Shown piece after piece: positions 44,445 to 54,901 of a stretch of 64,000 nucleotides of DNA. Source of the DNA: Bicyclus anynana (Eukaryota; Arthropoda; Insecta; Lepidoptera; Nymphalidae). The stretch is from NCBI RefSeq assembly GCF_947172395.1, contig NC_069087.1, positions 15,271,107-15,335,106 of the forward strand. The letters are read 5' to 3'. A program made the position numbers and the translations under genes. Each line of letters starts with the position of its first letter. The stretch's first letter is position 1. A model generated the notes under the pieces. The model made no database searches, was not told the DNA's origin, and worked only from the letters and a program-made list of their open reading frames with translations.

Positions 44445-44610
44445 AAAGTCAAAATTAATTTATTTCAATAAGCTTAGTTTACAAGCACTTTTGTAACGTT
44501 ATTTTATGAGATACTGGTGATAACTAAAGTCGAAAACTTAAAATTTAAGTTAAGAACCCTCGTGACTTAAGTTTTGCTCTTCCAAACTCGCCTTTGTCAG
44601 ATTTTACATT
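44445..44610 (-). mobile_element. retroposon P
   Basis: 'aaagtcaaaattaatttatt', 'agcttagtttacaagcactt', 'gtcgaaaacttaaaatttaa' and 'gctcttccaaactcgccttt' correspond to the 28,431 copy. Confidence 0.7.
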
Positions 44611-44617
44611 ACATTTT

Positions 44618-44789
44618 TCAACCCATATTCGGCTCACTGTTGAGCTCGAGTCTTCTCTCACAAAGAAGGGTCAGGCCGATAGTCCACCACTTTAGCCCAA
44701 TGCGGATTGGCAAACTTCAAACACGCAGAGAATTAAGAGATTTCTCAGGTATGCAGGTTTACTCACGATGTTTTCCTTCACCGTTTGAG
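44618..44789 (-). mobile_element. SINE A without its tRNA head
   Basis: It runs from 'tcaacccatattcggctcac' to 'gttttccttcaccgtttgag' on the minus strand and then stops. The tRNA-like 5' part is missing, a usual 5' truncation. Confidence 0.9.
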
Positions 44790-44889
44790 CCTTGGTCAGA
44801 TAATTATAATTGTCAAATAAACATCGCACAATGACGACTTTGTTTTAAACGTTTGGTTTTATTTTATTGTTATCTTATTTTTCAATAGC

Positions 44890-44926
44890 GATTCAAATGG
44901 AGGTTAAAACGACCTCCATTTGAATC
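44890..44926. repeat. 15-bp perfect hairpin
   Basis: Arms 44,890-44,904 (GATTCAAATGGAGGT) and 44,912-44,926 are perfect complements with a 7-nt loop TAAAACG. Confidence 0.9.
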
Positions 44927-46120
44927 TCCATTGTATTTTTTAAGAAAAATTCTTTGATAAAATTTGTATATATTATTTATTTTGAATATATTATTTGAAT
45001 ATATAATTTAATATTATTTACTTTATTATTTATATATTAAGTATAATATGTTTCCTCACTTTTTTTTTCGTTGTACCTATTTATTTCTTTTGTTTACAAT
45101 CTCTCCCACTGCCAAGGGTCACTGGCAGAGATCTCTTAGAGATAAGTGTTTCCTTGTCCACTGTTTTTCTTTTTACTTTTGTGTGTGACTAACATTGGTA
45201 CTAAATAAATAAAAAATATATATATATATATTTCGTTTTTTATTTATTTATTGCTATAACAAACTTTTTATTGCAAATGCAATGAAGAGTATTTTTGAGC
45301 TAATTAAACTAGAGTCGATGTTTTAAAAACACGTTTAGTGTTTTCCTATTAGCCCGCGCGGACCGTATCTGCTTGTATTTTGAAACGGTTTATTTTGCAA
45401 CGTTATTTGACACCACTCGCTGTTCCCACGGCTAACGGCGCATTATATTGAAGTTGATGAACGAGCTGCTTACTCAAACGGGCATGCTGCTTGAGGCACC
45501 CTTTAGGAGATTTAGACTTTAAGTAAGGAACTTTAATTAAAGCAGAAGTGGGAATTTAGGCGCCTTTTAAAATTATCTTAGTGTTGTAAAAGATTGTTTG
45601 TTGCTATATGAATTATTGGGTGATACTGCGCGGCGTCAGCTAGTTTTAGATAAAATGTAGTCTACAATAAAGTTATATGTGTTGTCGTAAAAAAATATAC
45701 CAATCTGATAAATTTAACTAAAAAACTGCATGCAGTCGTTTATTGACTGTTAGAGCGACTTTATGCTTCATACTATGTTAAGATTAACATAGTTTGGCTT
45801 AAACGTGCCGTTTGAGAAAATGATTGTACAGCCATGGGTTAGCAGGCTTTATTGGGATTATGCGGGACACAATCCCCCGAGCCGAATATCTCACTTCACC
45901 AGCCGGTAAACAGCGAGCGAGCTGACAGCCGAAGGACCTAAGATAACAGTGCAAGTTTAATGCTGAACGGTTTTGAAAACGCTTGATGTGGTCGCAAGTT
46001 CTATTGTATACAGACTGTCTGTTACAGTTATGTACAAGTTATGTACAAGTACTTGCAGTTATCGTGGATACGTCATTATAATGGTTATCAAGATCTTCAA
46101 AAATTTTGTCACACGTAACT
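44927..46120. other. gene-free stretch with (TA)n and a Helitron end
   Basis: AT-rich to 45,300, with (TA)n at about 45,219-45,231. 'atactgcgcggcgtcagctag' at 45,625-45,645 is an isolated 3' end of a short Helitron-like element. Patches at 45,350-45,480 and 45,830-45,960 are GC-richer and unique. No gene. Confidence 0.45.
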
Positions 46121-46369
46121 CACTAACGTTCGGCCGCTCAGAGATTGCGTTTCTGACACCTTTCAATGCCAATGAGAGAGATAATGTCAATGTCAATGAG
46201 ATATTCAAATATCTTTTATTAACCTTAATGCGATTAATAACTTTTAAAATTGAATAATCATGCCAACTTACAATAAACGTATTAATTATGGGCTAGAATT
46301 ATTAACAAATATAGAAAGGTGACATTGAGAGATGGCAGGAACGCAATCTCTGAGCAGCCGGGTTTAGTG
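46121..46369. mobile_element. MITE family K, copy 2, 249 bp
   Basis: The left end 'cactaacgttcggccgctca' plus GAGATTGCGTTTCTGAC, and the right end GGAACGCAATCTCTGAGC plus 'agccgggtttagtg', are inverted copies over ~38 bp and match the element at 3,511. The 94-codon frame here is incidental. Confidence 0.8.
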
Positions 46370-46841
46370 ATTGTGTGCTGCGAGTTACGTATGTTTCGTG
46401 TAATGTTTATAGACTTCTGAAATCATCATTTTCCTTTTAAGCTAACAGTACCTATTAAGATAGTAGAAAATATTCAACGTGGGTTGAATGTCCTTAAAAT
46501 GTAAGTGTATTAAAACTCTTGCCATTAATTCAGTAATCCATTGCGTTAGAACGATGTCACCCATCCTACACAGTCCGACCAACGCAAAAACTTATACTTT
46601 TCTGTGGTAACTATTTTACTTGGGATTTTTGAAGGTGTCGAGGGGGATTGACACGGAATCGATTTTGTTTTCGAGTCACACTACCATGAAATGCAATTTC
46701 GAGCGGTGCCATGTCGCCCAAGGCACCGCTGACGTCTGTTTCACTATTAAAAGCCTTAGTACAGAACTCGATGGTTAAGTTTAATACATTTTTCTTATAT
46801 TCTCTCCAGGGTAAGTAAGTAAAAAAAGTAATCTACGAATC
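46370..46841. other. gene-free stretch with a mixed-composition patch
   Basis: 46,635-46,745 ('gtgtcgagggggattgacac', 'gagcggtgccatgtcgccca') is GC-richer and unrepeated. It is a weak candidate for a conserved block. No gene. Confidence 0.35.
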
Positions 46842-47106
46842 AAAAAATTGCTTGTCTGTAAAGTCGGTTTACTGACGGTGAACGTGACAACGTCATAAGA
46901 AAATACTGATGGGAATGGTTGCATTTTTCAAAAGAAAATGTTCGTTTTTCTAAAATACTGTTTAATAATCTTAATAGGCCAGAATATACCTTATTTCTTG
47001 TAAAAAAAGTTGGCAACCCTAGAGCGAGGAGACGACGCATGACGTCATCTTTTTTCGAGTGTGCAGCCGGCTCCATCGAATTATAAGACGTTGTCACGTC
47101 AAAAAA
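46842..47106. mobile_element. dispersed element G, copy 2
   Basis: Same order as the copy at 24,411, with the CRE palindrome ATGACGTCAT at 47,039-47,048 and the end 'gacgttgtcacgtcaaaaa'. The 111-codon minus-strand frame covering it is a translation of this repeat and not a gene. Confidence 0.85.
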
Positions 47107-47471
47107 ATCCAGTCTCTGCATGGATTTTTCATTACTACGTTCATCTAACATCTTTTGTTTCAACGAAACAACCACCTGCCACTACATACACACACAAATG
47201 AATAGATTTTAGATTATTGTTTATTCTACCTACAAACACAATACACTATCTCGATATTCGAAAACGACTCAAGCTTGGGAATGTACCTCTCGCTAGGGAT
47301 ACCAACCCTGAATACATCTACCTACTTATATTAACGCAATGGCGACAGCTGGTATTTCTCTTGGAACTTAGAGAACAGATTTTCAAATTCGGTATTCGTT
47401 ATTGTGTAACTTAAGTGAAGACACACACACATTTTTTCATCACTTATTTCATTTACTATCGATCCTGCATT

Positions 47472-47545
47472 GAGCCCCAATAGCTCTACGGTTGAGACTT
47501 AACAATCAGTAAATGGGTTCGATCCTCGCCCGTTGGAAGAAATAC
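47472..47545 (+). mobile_element. SINE D head fragment
   Basis: 'gagccccaatagctctacgg' and 'gggttcgatcctcgcccgtt' are the tRNA-like head; the body is missing after the B box. Confidence 0.7.
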
Positions 47546-47602
47546 TGTATTGCATACAAAAATATAAAAACAATTTAAAATGGACTCTAGGCTTTATAAG
47601 TA

Positions 47603-47800
47603 ACTAGCTGACAACGCGCGGTTTTACCCACGTGGTTCATGTTCCCGTAAGAATACGGGGATAATATATAGCCTATAGCCTTCCTCGATAAATGGGCTAT
47701 CTAACACTGAAAGAATTTTTCAAAACGGATCAGTAGTCCCTGAGATTAGCGCGTTCAATCAAACAAACAAACTCTTCAGCTTTATAATATTAGTATAGAT
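47603..47800 (-). mobile_element. short Helitron-like element (family C), complete
   Basis: Minus strand, CTAG at 47,603, TC end at 47,800, all family segments intact. Confidence 0.9.
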
Positions 47801-48473
47801 TTAAACTAGGGATTAAAAGGCGGCCCTATTGTTGTAAGAAATCTCTACCAAGCATCGTGGCAATACTTGAGAAGAAAGATAATTTTAAAGACATGTCTGA
47901 TATTAATATCTGCTTTCAAATGGTGTTATTTTTTACATTATTGTCGATTAATGGTGAAAAATAAATAAATTGATTTGAAGCTATGTGGGCTCAAAAGGCG
48001 CTTTGTCTAAGAAAAATCATGGAACTCATTCACCTTTATTATTACTACTTTCCATCGTACAAAGAGGGCACATTAAAGAGCTGTGATTAGATTATAATAA
48101 TGAAAAGGCCCAAACAAATTGGCGTTATAATCAAAAATATAATTTTTGATTTTTTGTGCAAGTCCTTAAAGTTGAAGTTTCACTAAATGAAAGCATCAAT
48201 TAACTACTGAAAATGTCTAGGTGGGTATCTAAAGTTTTCTCGTTTCGAAGTAAATACCATTTACAACTGCTGCAGTGGTGTAGTCAAAAGGTCTTAAGTT
48301 TTGTAATAAAATACTTTTCCGTTAAGTATTTTTGCCCCAGCGCTGTTTGGAGGTGTAATAAAGTCCAAGATTTTATAGCGGCAGCAAGTCGCGGCACAAT
48401 AGCCTTTCGTAGAGCCTAGAGGTCATTCCTTGAACTTTGAACTGATTAATTGACTGGTGGTCATCTATATAAT
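47801..48473. other. gene-free AT-rich stretch
   Basis: No feature recognised. A 68-codon frame at 48,213-48,419 has no recognisable domain. Confidence 0.4.
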
Positions 48474-48739
48474 AAAATTTCGATTGTACAAATTCAGCTT
48501 ACGATTAAACATCCGAATCCTTGCATTAACTTACCCGAATCGTTACGTATCGAACGCATCGCATCAAACAGATTTTTAATTTTACGGTAGATAAAATCCG
48601 AACGATGCTGTTCAGTGGACGCATGACTTTCTATACAAATAATATTGAAATCCGATGTCTATGTTCTTTAAGAAAGGATTTTATAAGAGGGTCGCATTAA
48701 GGAGGTCTAAGGGCGGATGAAGTCGCGGGCGTCCCTTAG
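48474..48739 (+). mobile_element. Helitron-like element, long type, 3' part
   Basis: It ends 'ggcggatgaagtcgcgggcgtcccttag', as the long elements do (CTAG changed to TTAG). The preceding 'ttaaggaggtctaagg' recurs at 57,885. The 5' half is not clearly related to the other copies. Confidence 0.6.
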
Positions 48740-48746
48740 TATGATA

Positions 48747-48944
48747 TCTATACTAATATTATAAAGCTAAAGAGTTTGTTTGTTTGTTTGATTGAACGCG
48801 CTAATCTCAGGAACTACTGGTCCGATTTGAAAAATTCTTTCAGTGTTAGATAGCACATTTATCGAGGAAGGCTATAGGCTATATTATCCCCGTACTCCTA
48901 CGGAAACGAGAACCACGCGGGTGAAACCGCGCGGCGTCAGCTAG
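48747..48944 (+). mobile_element. short Helitron-like element (family C), complete
   Basis: It starts TCTATACTAATATTATAAAG and ends 'ccgcgcggcgtcagctag'. It lies 7 bp downstream of another Helitron-like 3' end. It is one of the best-preserved copies. Confidence 0.95.
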
Positions 48945-49034
48945 TAATTCATAAAATAACAATTCAACGCGGCATTCATCATACGTATAGAGTGACAGTA
49001 TAGAGATGTAGTGAATGAGTGAGAGACATAAAAG

Positions 49035-49290
49035 TTACTTACAGAGCTAATCAACCGCTGACCGCCCCTCGCAGCGCCAAGTTACTCACATTAGCAGGAG
49101 ACACGTAGCTGGCGGTCGCCGCTGGGACACCGAGGGGGGCATGAATAGATGAAAGGAAGGGGGTCTTCCAGGGAGGGATGCTCGGCGACGAGATATTTTC
49201 GCAAACAAGCCGCGACACGAGGCGTAGAGAAATTTGCAACCTCGGCGCCGACCGCCGTCGCCTATAACGCCCCCCATTTTATTGAGGGAA
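49035..49290. other. GC-rich block, candidate conserved non-coding element
   Basis: The composition shift starts at 'caaccgctgaccgcccctcg' and ends after 'cgcccccattttattgaggg'. It is unrepeated in the window, and its two minus-strand frames of 62 and 80 codons overlap in different registers, as expected from non-coding GC-rich DNA. 'attttattgaggg' and 'atcgataaag' look like homeodomain or TCF-type motif matter, but that is inference. Confidence 0.4.
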
Positions 49291-49654
49291 ATCGATAAAG
49301 AAATTCGAAGGTATATACCGATACGCACTTTATTATGTCATCGAAACACCATAATAAGTCATGGAAAAGTTTAAGGTTTACATGACAGATCCAAAATAAT
49401 AAATGCTATTAAATTTTCCCGTTTCTTTGTTTCTGATGGACGTTTCCCATGCAGATTCCTGAATAGAAGAACTACAAACCAAGCACGGAAAAGTTTTAAT
49501 TTCATCTCAAACCAAATATCACCCTGACAAAGTCTTAAATGCAATACGATAATTATTATGACCCTTATAGGGGCGTCTCTGCTTTTCTATAATAATATGT
49601 ATAGAAAGGGGATATGGACTTTAGACCCACCACGCTGCCTAACTTGGGTTGGCA
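49291..49654. other. gene-free AT-rich stretch
   Basis: Nothing recognised. Confidence 0.35.
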
Positions 49655-49795
49655 GGAGAAAGGAAATCTATACTTACTTATATTAAAACTGTAACAGGTC
49701 AAATTCTGTACATTTAAGATATTTTGAAAATTTTTATTGGAGGGCATTATGCAATCTGATGATCTGAATACTGATGCCAAAAAATTTTTTTTTTC
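49655..49795 (+). mobile_element. long Helitron-like element, 5' fragment
   Basis: 'tctatacttacttatattaa', 'ggtcaaattctgtacattta', 'agatattttgaaaattttta' and 'gaatactgatgccaaaaa' match the 5' part of the copies at 1,059 and 28,965. It stops at a T-run. Confidence 0.75.
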
Positions 49796-50179
49796 GTTTT
49801 CTTATTCTTAGATAAATGTAGCATGTTCTTAATTTTAACCAATCTATCAGCCTAACATCGGTTAGATATTACATTATACGTTTAACAGTGCTGTGATTAT
49901 TATCTATTAACACCAAATAGACAATAAGTGATTTGCATAAATTATGAGGAGAGCTGGTTTTAATTATAAATTACATTAATTATGTAAAATGTTATTGCGC
50001 TTTGTTCACGCACTGTCACCAATATGATCAATATTAATTAATTAATATTATTGTTAACCGAGTTGTGAACAAAGATGCTGAAATTTAATTTCTGGAAAAG
50101 TATTATAAAGATTAACATATTTATAATATTTATCTATTATTGTTACACTAAGTAATATTACCGTATATTTTATTATAAG
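49796..50179. other. gene-free AT-rich stretch
   Basis: Nothing recognised apart from short TTAATTAATTAATATT-type runs near 50,031. Confidence 0.35.
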
Positions 50180-50236
50180 TTCTGAGAGGAGACTCGAGCT
50201 CAGCAGTGAGCCGTATATGGGTTGATAACGACGAAG
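50180..50236 (+). mobile_element. SINE A 3' end fragment
   Basis: 'ctgagaggagactcgagctc' and 'agcagtgagccgtatatggg' with a worn tail. It is joined directly to the Helitron-like element that follows. Confidence 0.9.
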
Positions 50237-50412
50237 TAATATTATAAAGCTGAAAAGTTTGTTTGCTTGAACGCGCCAATCTCAGGAACGATTTGAAAAA
50301 TTATTTCGGTGTTAGATAGCCTATTTATCGAGTAAGTCTATAGTCTATACATTATCCCCGCATTCCTACGGGAACGTGAACCACATGGGTGAAACCGCAC
50401 GGCGTTAGCTAG
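50237..50412 (+). mobile_element. short Helitron-like element (family C), 5' end clipped
   Basis: It begins inside the TCTATACTAATATT end at 'taatattataaagctgaaaa', lacks ~15 bp in the middle, and ends 'cgcacggcgttagctag'. Confidence 0.85.
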
Positions 50413-50495
50413 TCAATAATACTCGTATTTATAAATAAAATTATTATCATCATTATCTGCATATTTGAACGGCCTGGCCTAACTCCATATCGTCG

Positions 50496-50803
50496 GTATC
50501 AACCCATATTCGGCTCACTGCTGAGCTCGAGTCTCCTCTCAGAATGAGAGGGGATAGGCCAATAGTCTACCACGCTGGCCAAATCCGGATTGACAGACTT
50601 CACACACCCAGAGAATTAAGAAAATTCTCTGGTATGCAGGTTTCCTCACGATGTTTTCCTTCACCGTTTAAGACACGCGATATTTAATTTTTTTTTAAAT
50701 GCACACAACTGAAAAGTTGGAGGTGCATGCCCCGGATCGGATTCGAAGCCACACCCTCCAGAATCGGAGGCAGAAGTCATATCCACTAGGCTATCACGAT
50801 TCT
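50496..50803 (-). mobile_element. SINE A, full length
   Basis: Complete minus-strand copy from 'gtatcaacccatattcggct' to 'gctatcacgattct'; the B box reads GATTCGAAGCC. Confidence 0.95.
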
Positions 50804-51457
50804 TAACTCCATATAGGATAAGGTATTAGGAGCTTACACCAACCACGTAGTTCCATTTCGGGTTCCGGGAGTAGGGACGGGTAGGCAGTGGCGTGCACTT
50901 CATACATGCATTAAAGAACTGCATACCCTACAGGCGTAGGGTGGGAGTAGAATAGGATAGGGTAGGGTAGGTAGTAATGAGTCAAAGCGAAGCTTGACCT
51001 GATCCGCTAGTTATTTATTAAAGTTGGTGACAAGTGAACGGTGCTCTAAAAATCCAAGCTTCGATGAAAATAATACATGGTTGGAATTTTCTGGTTTTTA
51101 TAGGTTCGTACCTTTTTTTGTAACACGGTATTAAAAGTTCACCAAGGGAATTGATTTTGAAAAACATCGCAGGTTTAGCATTTCGATGAATTCGAGCGGC
51201 CCGCCTCGGTTGTCCCTTTTACCGTGACACCCTAAAAACACAGTTTCATCTTTCATGCAGCTATATTTTTCATGTGCCGCCAAAAATTTTTTTTTTGCAT
51301 TAATTTTTTCGTACAAAAAATGTTATTTTTTGCAAAGGTGTTGTGTTATTTCGAGTGTTAAGTGTATTGCTGATGGTGATTGAGAATTTTCACAACCTTC
51401 CCGTCAAATTTAAATTATTTAAACCATGTACACGTGCCATATTCGTAATATATATAT
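50804..51457. other. gene-free stretch ending a GGGTA-rich Helitron-like tail
   Basis: 50,935-50,985 holds GGGTA/GGATA-rich runs and then 'cgaagcttgacctgatccgctag' (to 51,010), which has the form of a Helitron 3' end and parallels 51,625-51,700. The rest is AT-rich without a gene. Confidence 0.45.
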
Positions 51458-51700
51458 ACTTATATTATAAATGCGAGAGTGAGTTTGTTTGTTTGCTTGT
51501 TACTCTATACCACTAAACAGATATTAATAATTCTTTCATCAATGGGAAGCTAGTAGTACCTTGGGCTATATTTTATCTCAGCATTCTCACAGAAAAAAGA
51601 ACAATGCAGGTGAATCCGCGGGCGGGGTAAGGGTAAGGTTAGGGTAGAGATAGGGTAGGGGTAGGAGTAGAGTAGTGTAGGAGCTTGACCGGGTCTAGTA
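51458..51700 (+). mobile_element. Helitron-like element with GGGTA-rich 3' section
   Basis: 'tatacttatattataaatgc', 'gagtttgtttgtttgcttgt' and 'gggctatattttatctcagc' lead to 'gaatccgcgggcggggtaag'. (GGGTA)n-like repeats follow at 51,625-51,675, then 'gagcttgaccgggtctag'. The minisatellite is internal to the element and of varying unit. Confidence 0.65.
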
Positions 51701-51910
51701 AAGTATAAAAAACTAATACGAGTGTGCTACTTAATTACAGAACGTCAAAGCCTTTTTCTCTGTTAATGGAACTGAAAACTCGCAGCAGAAGCACGGCCAG
51801 AGTGGACATGAGAGCTAGAAGAACGTGTGGGACACTTTTTTAACATTGAAAGTCGTCAATGGCTCTGTGTAGCAATTGTAACTACATTGTCTAGTTATAC
51901 TACTATACTA

Positions 51911-51931
51911 TACATATATATATATATATAT
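51911..51931. repeat. (TA)n microsatellite
   Basis: About ten TA units lie directly upstream of a SINE B copy. Confidence 0.85.
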
Positions 51932-51937
51932 AGTTTT

Positions 51938-52241
51938 GACGGCCTCCGTGGCACAGTGGTATGTGCGGTGGATTTACAAGACGGAGGTCCTGGGTTCGAC
52001 CCCGGCTGGGCCGATTGAGGTTTTCTTAATTGGTCCAGGTCTGGCTGGTGGGAGGCTTCGACTGTACGACGTACCGCCAAGCGATTTAGCGTTCCGGTAC
52101 GATGTCGTGTAGAAACCGATAGGGGTATGGATTTTCATCCTCCTCCTAACAAGTTAGCCCGCTTCCATCTTAGATTGCATCATCACTTACCATCAGGTGA
52201 GTTTGTAATCAAGGGCTAACTTGTAAAGAATAAAAAAAAAA
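51938..52241 (+). mobile_element. SINE B, near full length
   Basis: The head 'gacggcctccgtggcacagt' has box GGTTCGACCCCGG; the poly(A) tail is at 52,231-52,241. A ~20-bp loss removes 'ggctagttaccaccctaccgg'. The 63- and 61-codon frames across it are not genes. Confidence 0.95.
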
Positions 52242-52319
52242 TATAGAACTTACCCAGCACTAGCTACAAGGGAGCAAAACTTTTGCCGCGGTCTTATAGA
52301 ACGCAGTCTCCGTCTCTAG

Positions 52320-52560
52320 TTACGTAATTCTCAGACAAAGCGGGACGTTTATAAGCGTGACACGGCTGAGCTTATCTCGATTCGCAATTTCTTTGTTTGC
52401 GGTGTACGCAGTTTCCTAAAAAGCCGAGTGAGATAATGCTCCAGCCTTCCCGGGCTCCGAGATGGAAGATATTTTGCCTGGTCCGCGCTCCGTCCCTATT
52501 TCCTGGCGTGCCGTCGCTGGATTAACAATGTACGCGATTATATTTTGAATACAAACGACG
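52320..52560. other. mixed-composition block, candidate conserved non-coding element
   Basis: Unlike its flanks and unrepeated: 'gtgacacggctgagcttatc', 'caatttctttgtttgcggtg', 'cagccttcccgggctccgag', 'cgtgccgtcgctggattaac'. There is no long frame. TTGTTTGC and GGATTA are fork-head- and Otx-like strings, a weak hint of regulation only. Confidence 0.4.
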
Positions 52561-52617
52561 TGTAGCGTTATGTAGGTAATAGTGGTAAATATATGCTAGT
52601 CTAAAGGTTTCTTCGTT

Positions 52618-52860
52618 ACTTCTGCCTTCGATTCTGAGGGCATCTCCAGCTTCTCAGTTATGTGCTTTATAAGAAATTAAACGTAACGTGTTTCAATCGG
52701 TAAAGGAAAAACATCGTCAGGAGATCTCCATACCTGAGAAGTTTTTTAATTCTCTACGTGTGTGAAATCAGCCAGTCGGCATTAGTCTATTAGCCTTTTA
52801 CATTAGAATAATATTCTTATTCTGGTAGAAGACTAGTGCTGCTATTTTCTCCCAATATAT
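52618..52860 (+). mobile_element. SINE A, degraded
   Basis: 'cttctgccttcgattctgag', 'cgtgtttcaatcggtaaagg', 'acatcgtcaggagatctcca' and 'ctctacgtgtgtgaaatcag' keep the order of SINE A; the head is partly lost. Confidence 0.75.
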
Positions 52861-52871
52861 ACTTATTAAAC

Positions 52872-53063
52872 ACTAGCTGACGTTGCGCGGTTACACCTGC
52901 GTGGTTTCCGTTCCTGCAGGAATACGGGGATAAAATAGTCTATAACCTTCCTCGATAAATGGGCTATCTTACACTGAAAGAATTTTTCAAATCGGATTAG
53001 TAGTTCCAGAGATTAGCGCGTTCAAACAAACAAACTCATCAGCTTTATAATATTAGTATAGAT
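52872..53063 (-). mobile_element. short Helitron-like element (family C), complete
   Basis: CTAG end at 52,872 and TC end at 53,063; all family segments in order. Confidence 0.9.
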
Positions 53064-53910
53064 TACTACCGATGCTGAAATATTTTAAAAGTGCACAGCA
53101 TCCCATGATACCGCGTGGTAAACTGTTATGGAATCGTGTTGAATACAGCGAATTTTTTCAGGTTAAAGCGCTAAAGCCAAATCAGAAATAATAAATCTCC
53201 CCGCCTCATTAAGTATTCTGTTCCCACTGCCATAAACGTGAACGCTCTAAAAAAATAAAAGAAAAATGCTCTAGTTGGTATATTTTTTTGTTTAGATCAC
53301 AAAAGACTGTATTGGTTTTTCCCGTGAACAATGGAGCGTGACGCAGGTGCGTGTCACGGGTGAGGCGACAGACAGCAGGTGTGCGGAGACTAACCATTAC
53401 CAGTAAAAGTATTATCATTTAGTCTATGTACCCTACCTACGTCCACGGGCGACATTATGTTAGAAGAAAAAAGTTTGACGGGTGTATTTTTTTTTTGTCA
53501 AATGGTTTACTCTGTGAAATAGTTCTGTAGAGGCTTATACATGTATAAGAGAGCATTGAAACCAAAATCTGTAGTTATTATTAAACAATTTTCAATACAG
53601 GTCCTCGGACACTCGTTTAGTAAGATATACTATTTAGCTAAATCCGGCACTACCTGAGCAGAGTGCCGAGTCGAATAAAAAATGCTTGCTTACTGATGTG
53701 ATCTTTGTTTTAAGTTATTGTAAAGTTTTGTGAAGTTGGTAAACAAAAACAAATGTTGATGACGATAAATTATATATTTATAAGGACTTTGATCTCCACT
53801 GAATAGTTTTAACAATCCACAGTGTTTTGTCTTGACCATTTTTAAATTTTCGAGTTGTGACCATCGAACTCTAAATGTCAACAAAATTCTATACCTATGT
53901 TTTCTCGATT
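53064..53910. other. gene-free stretch
   Basis: Frames of 69 and 64 codons on the minus strand have no recognisable domain. No repeat copies found. Confidence 0.4.
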
Positions 53911-54573
53911 GAATTCAAATCTTTATCTACTAGCACTGAAGATAAGCCCGTTATCAGTCCTACAGCAGAGCATTAACAATCGATCAACCACAAGCAGTGC
54001 ATAACACCTTCCAATCGGAAGCTCGCAACAACCATTAGCCTGTACAATCGGGTACAGTTACCGCCGAACGTTACTACGAACGACCCGCCCGCAGTCCCTC
54101 GAATGCCCAATCTGGTATTTACATACATATCTTACTCTTAGGTAATTTAAAATATGAATTCCAAAGCTTCATAAATCTTCATCTGCTGGTACTGAACAAT
54201 ATTCCGTTATCAGTTCTACAGCAGTATGATCACTGAACAATCGATCAGCCACAAGCAATAACACCTCCCAATCGGAAGCTCGCAACAACTATTAGCCCGT
54301 ACAATCGTGTACAGTTACCGCGGAACGTTTTAGGTAATTTCCAATTTGAATTCCAAAGCTTTATAAATCTGCATCTACTGGCACATAATACAAGTCCCTT
54401 ATCAGTCCTACAGCGGTATGAACAATCGATCAGCCACAAGCAATAACACCTCCCAATCGGAAGCTCGCAACAACCATTAGTCCGTACAATCGGGTACAGT
54501 AACCGCGGAACGTTACTCCAGAGTATCGGAACGACCCGCCGGCAGTCCCTCGAGTGTCCAATCCGGTATTTAC
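53911..54573. repeat. triplicated GC-richer module (245, 192 and ~226 bp units)
   Basis: Units begin with GAATTC at 53,911, 54,156 and 54,348. Each has 'tcctacagcagtatg', 'caatcgatcagccacaagca', 'cctcccaatcggaagctcgc', 'aacaaccattag' and 'gtacagttaccgcggaacgt'. Units 1 and 3 also carry 'cgacccgcccgcagtccctc', which unit 2 lacks. The core of each unit is nearly unchanged while its edges differ. The 64-codon minus-strand frame is incidental. Confidence 0.9.
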
Positions 54574-54654
54574 ACGTCGATGTGTCAGTTAATGGTATGC
54601 TTTATGTTAATTATGTATGTCTGTATGATATTTTGATACTCGAATCTTTGATTA

Positions 54655-54840
54655 TAAAACAAAGGGACGTCCCGCCATTCGATCCACGCTCTTCCCGTCC
54701 CCGTGAGATAACCGATAAAATGTAGCCTGTGTTGCTCGCTGATAGTGTAGCATTCCAGTGGTGAAAGAATGTTTCAAGTGATTTAGTCGTGGAAATGTGA
54801 CAAACAGACAAACTCCCATTCACATTTCTAATGTTAGTTC
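54655..54840 (-). mobile_element. Helitron-like remnant
   Basis: 'cttcccgtccccgtgagata', 'gatagtgtagcattccagtg', 'gaaagaatgtttcaagtgat' and 'gacaaacagacaaactccca' follow a minus-strand Helitron-like copy of the same subfamily as 55,501. Ends are eroded. Confidence 0.55.
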
Positions 54841-54856
54841 GGATATATCGAATAAT

Positions 54857-54901
54857 GTGTTGGTCGCGATGTGCATGGTATCATCCAATCGCGACCAACA
54901 C
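54857..54901. repeat. 14-bp perfect hairpin
   Basis: Arms 54,857-54,870 (GTGTTGGTCGCGAT) and 54,888-54,901 are perfect complements around a 17-nt loop. Confidence 0.9.

Noticed and set aside
46840..47175. 111-codon minus-strand frame
   Set aside because: It is a translation of dispersed element G; the other two copies do not keep the frame.
51625..51675. Interstitial telomere
   Set aside because: Runs are irregular GGGTA/GGGTTA and lie inside a Helitron-like tail; insect telomeric TTAGG arrays are regular.
53911..54573. CRISPR-like array
   Set aside because: Units are ~190-245 bp with only three copies and no short repeat/spacer pattern; the genome is eukaryotic.
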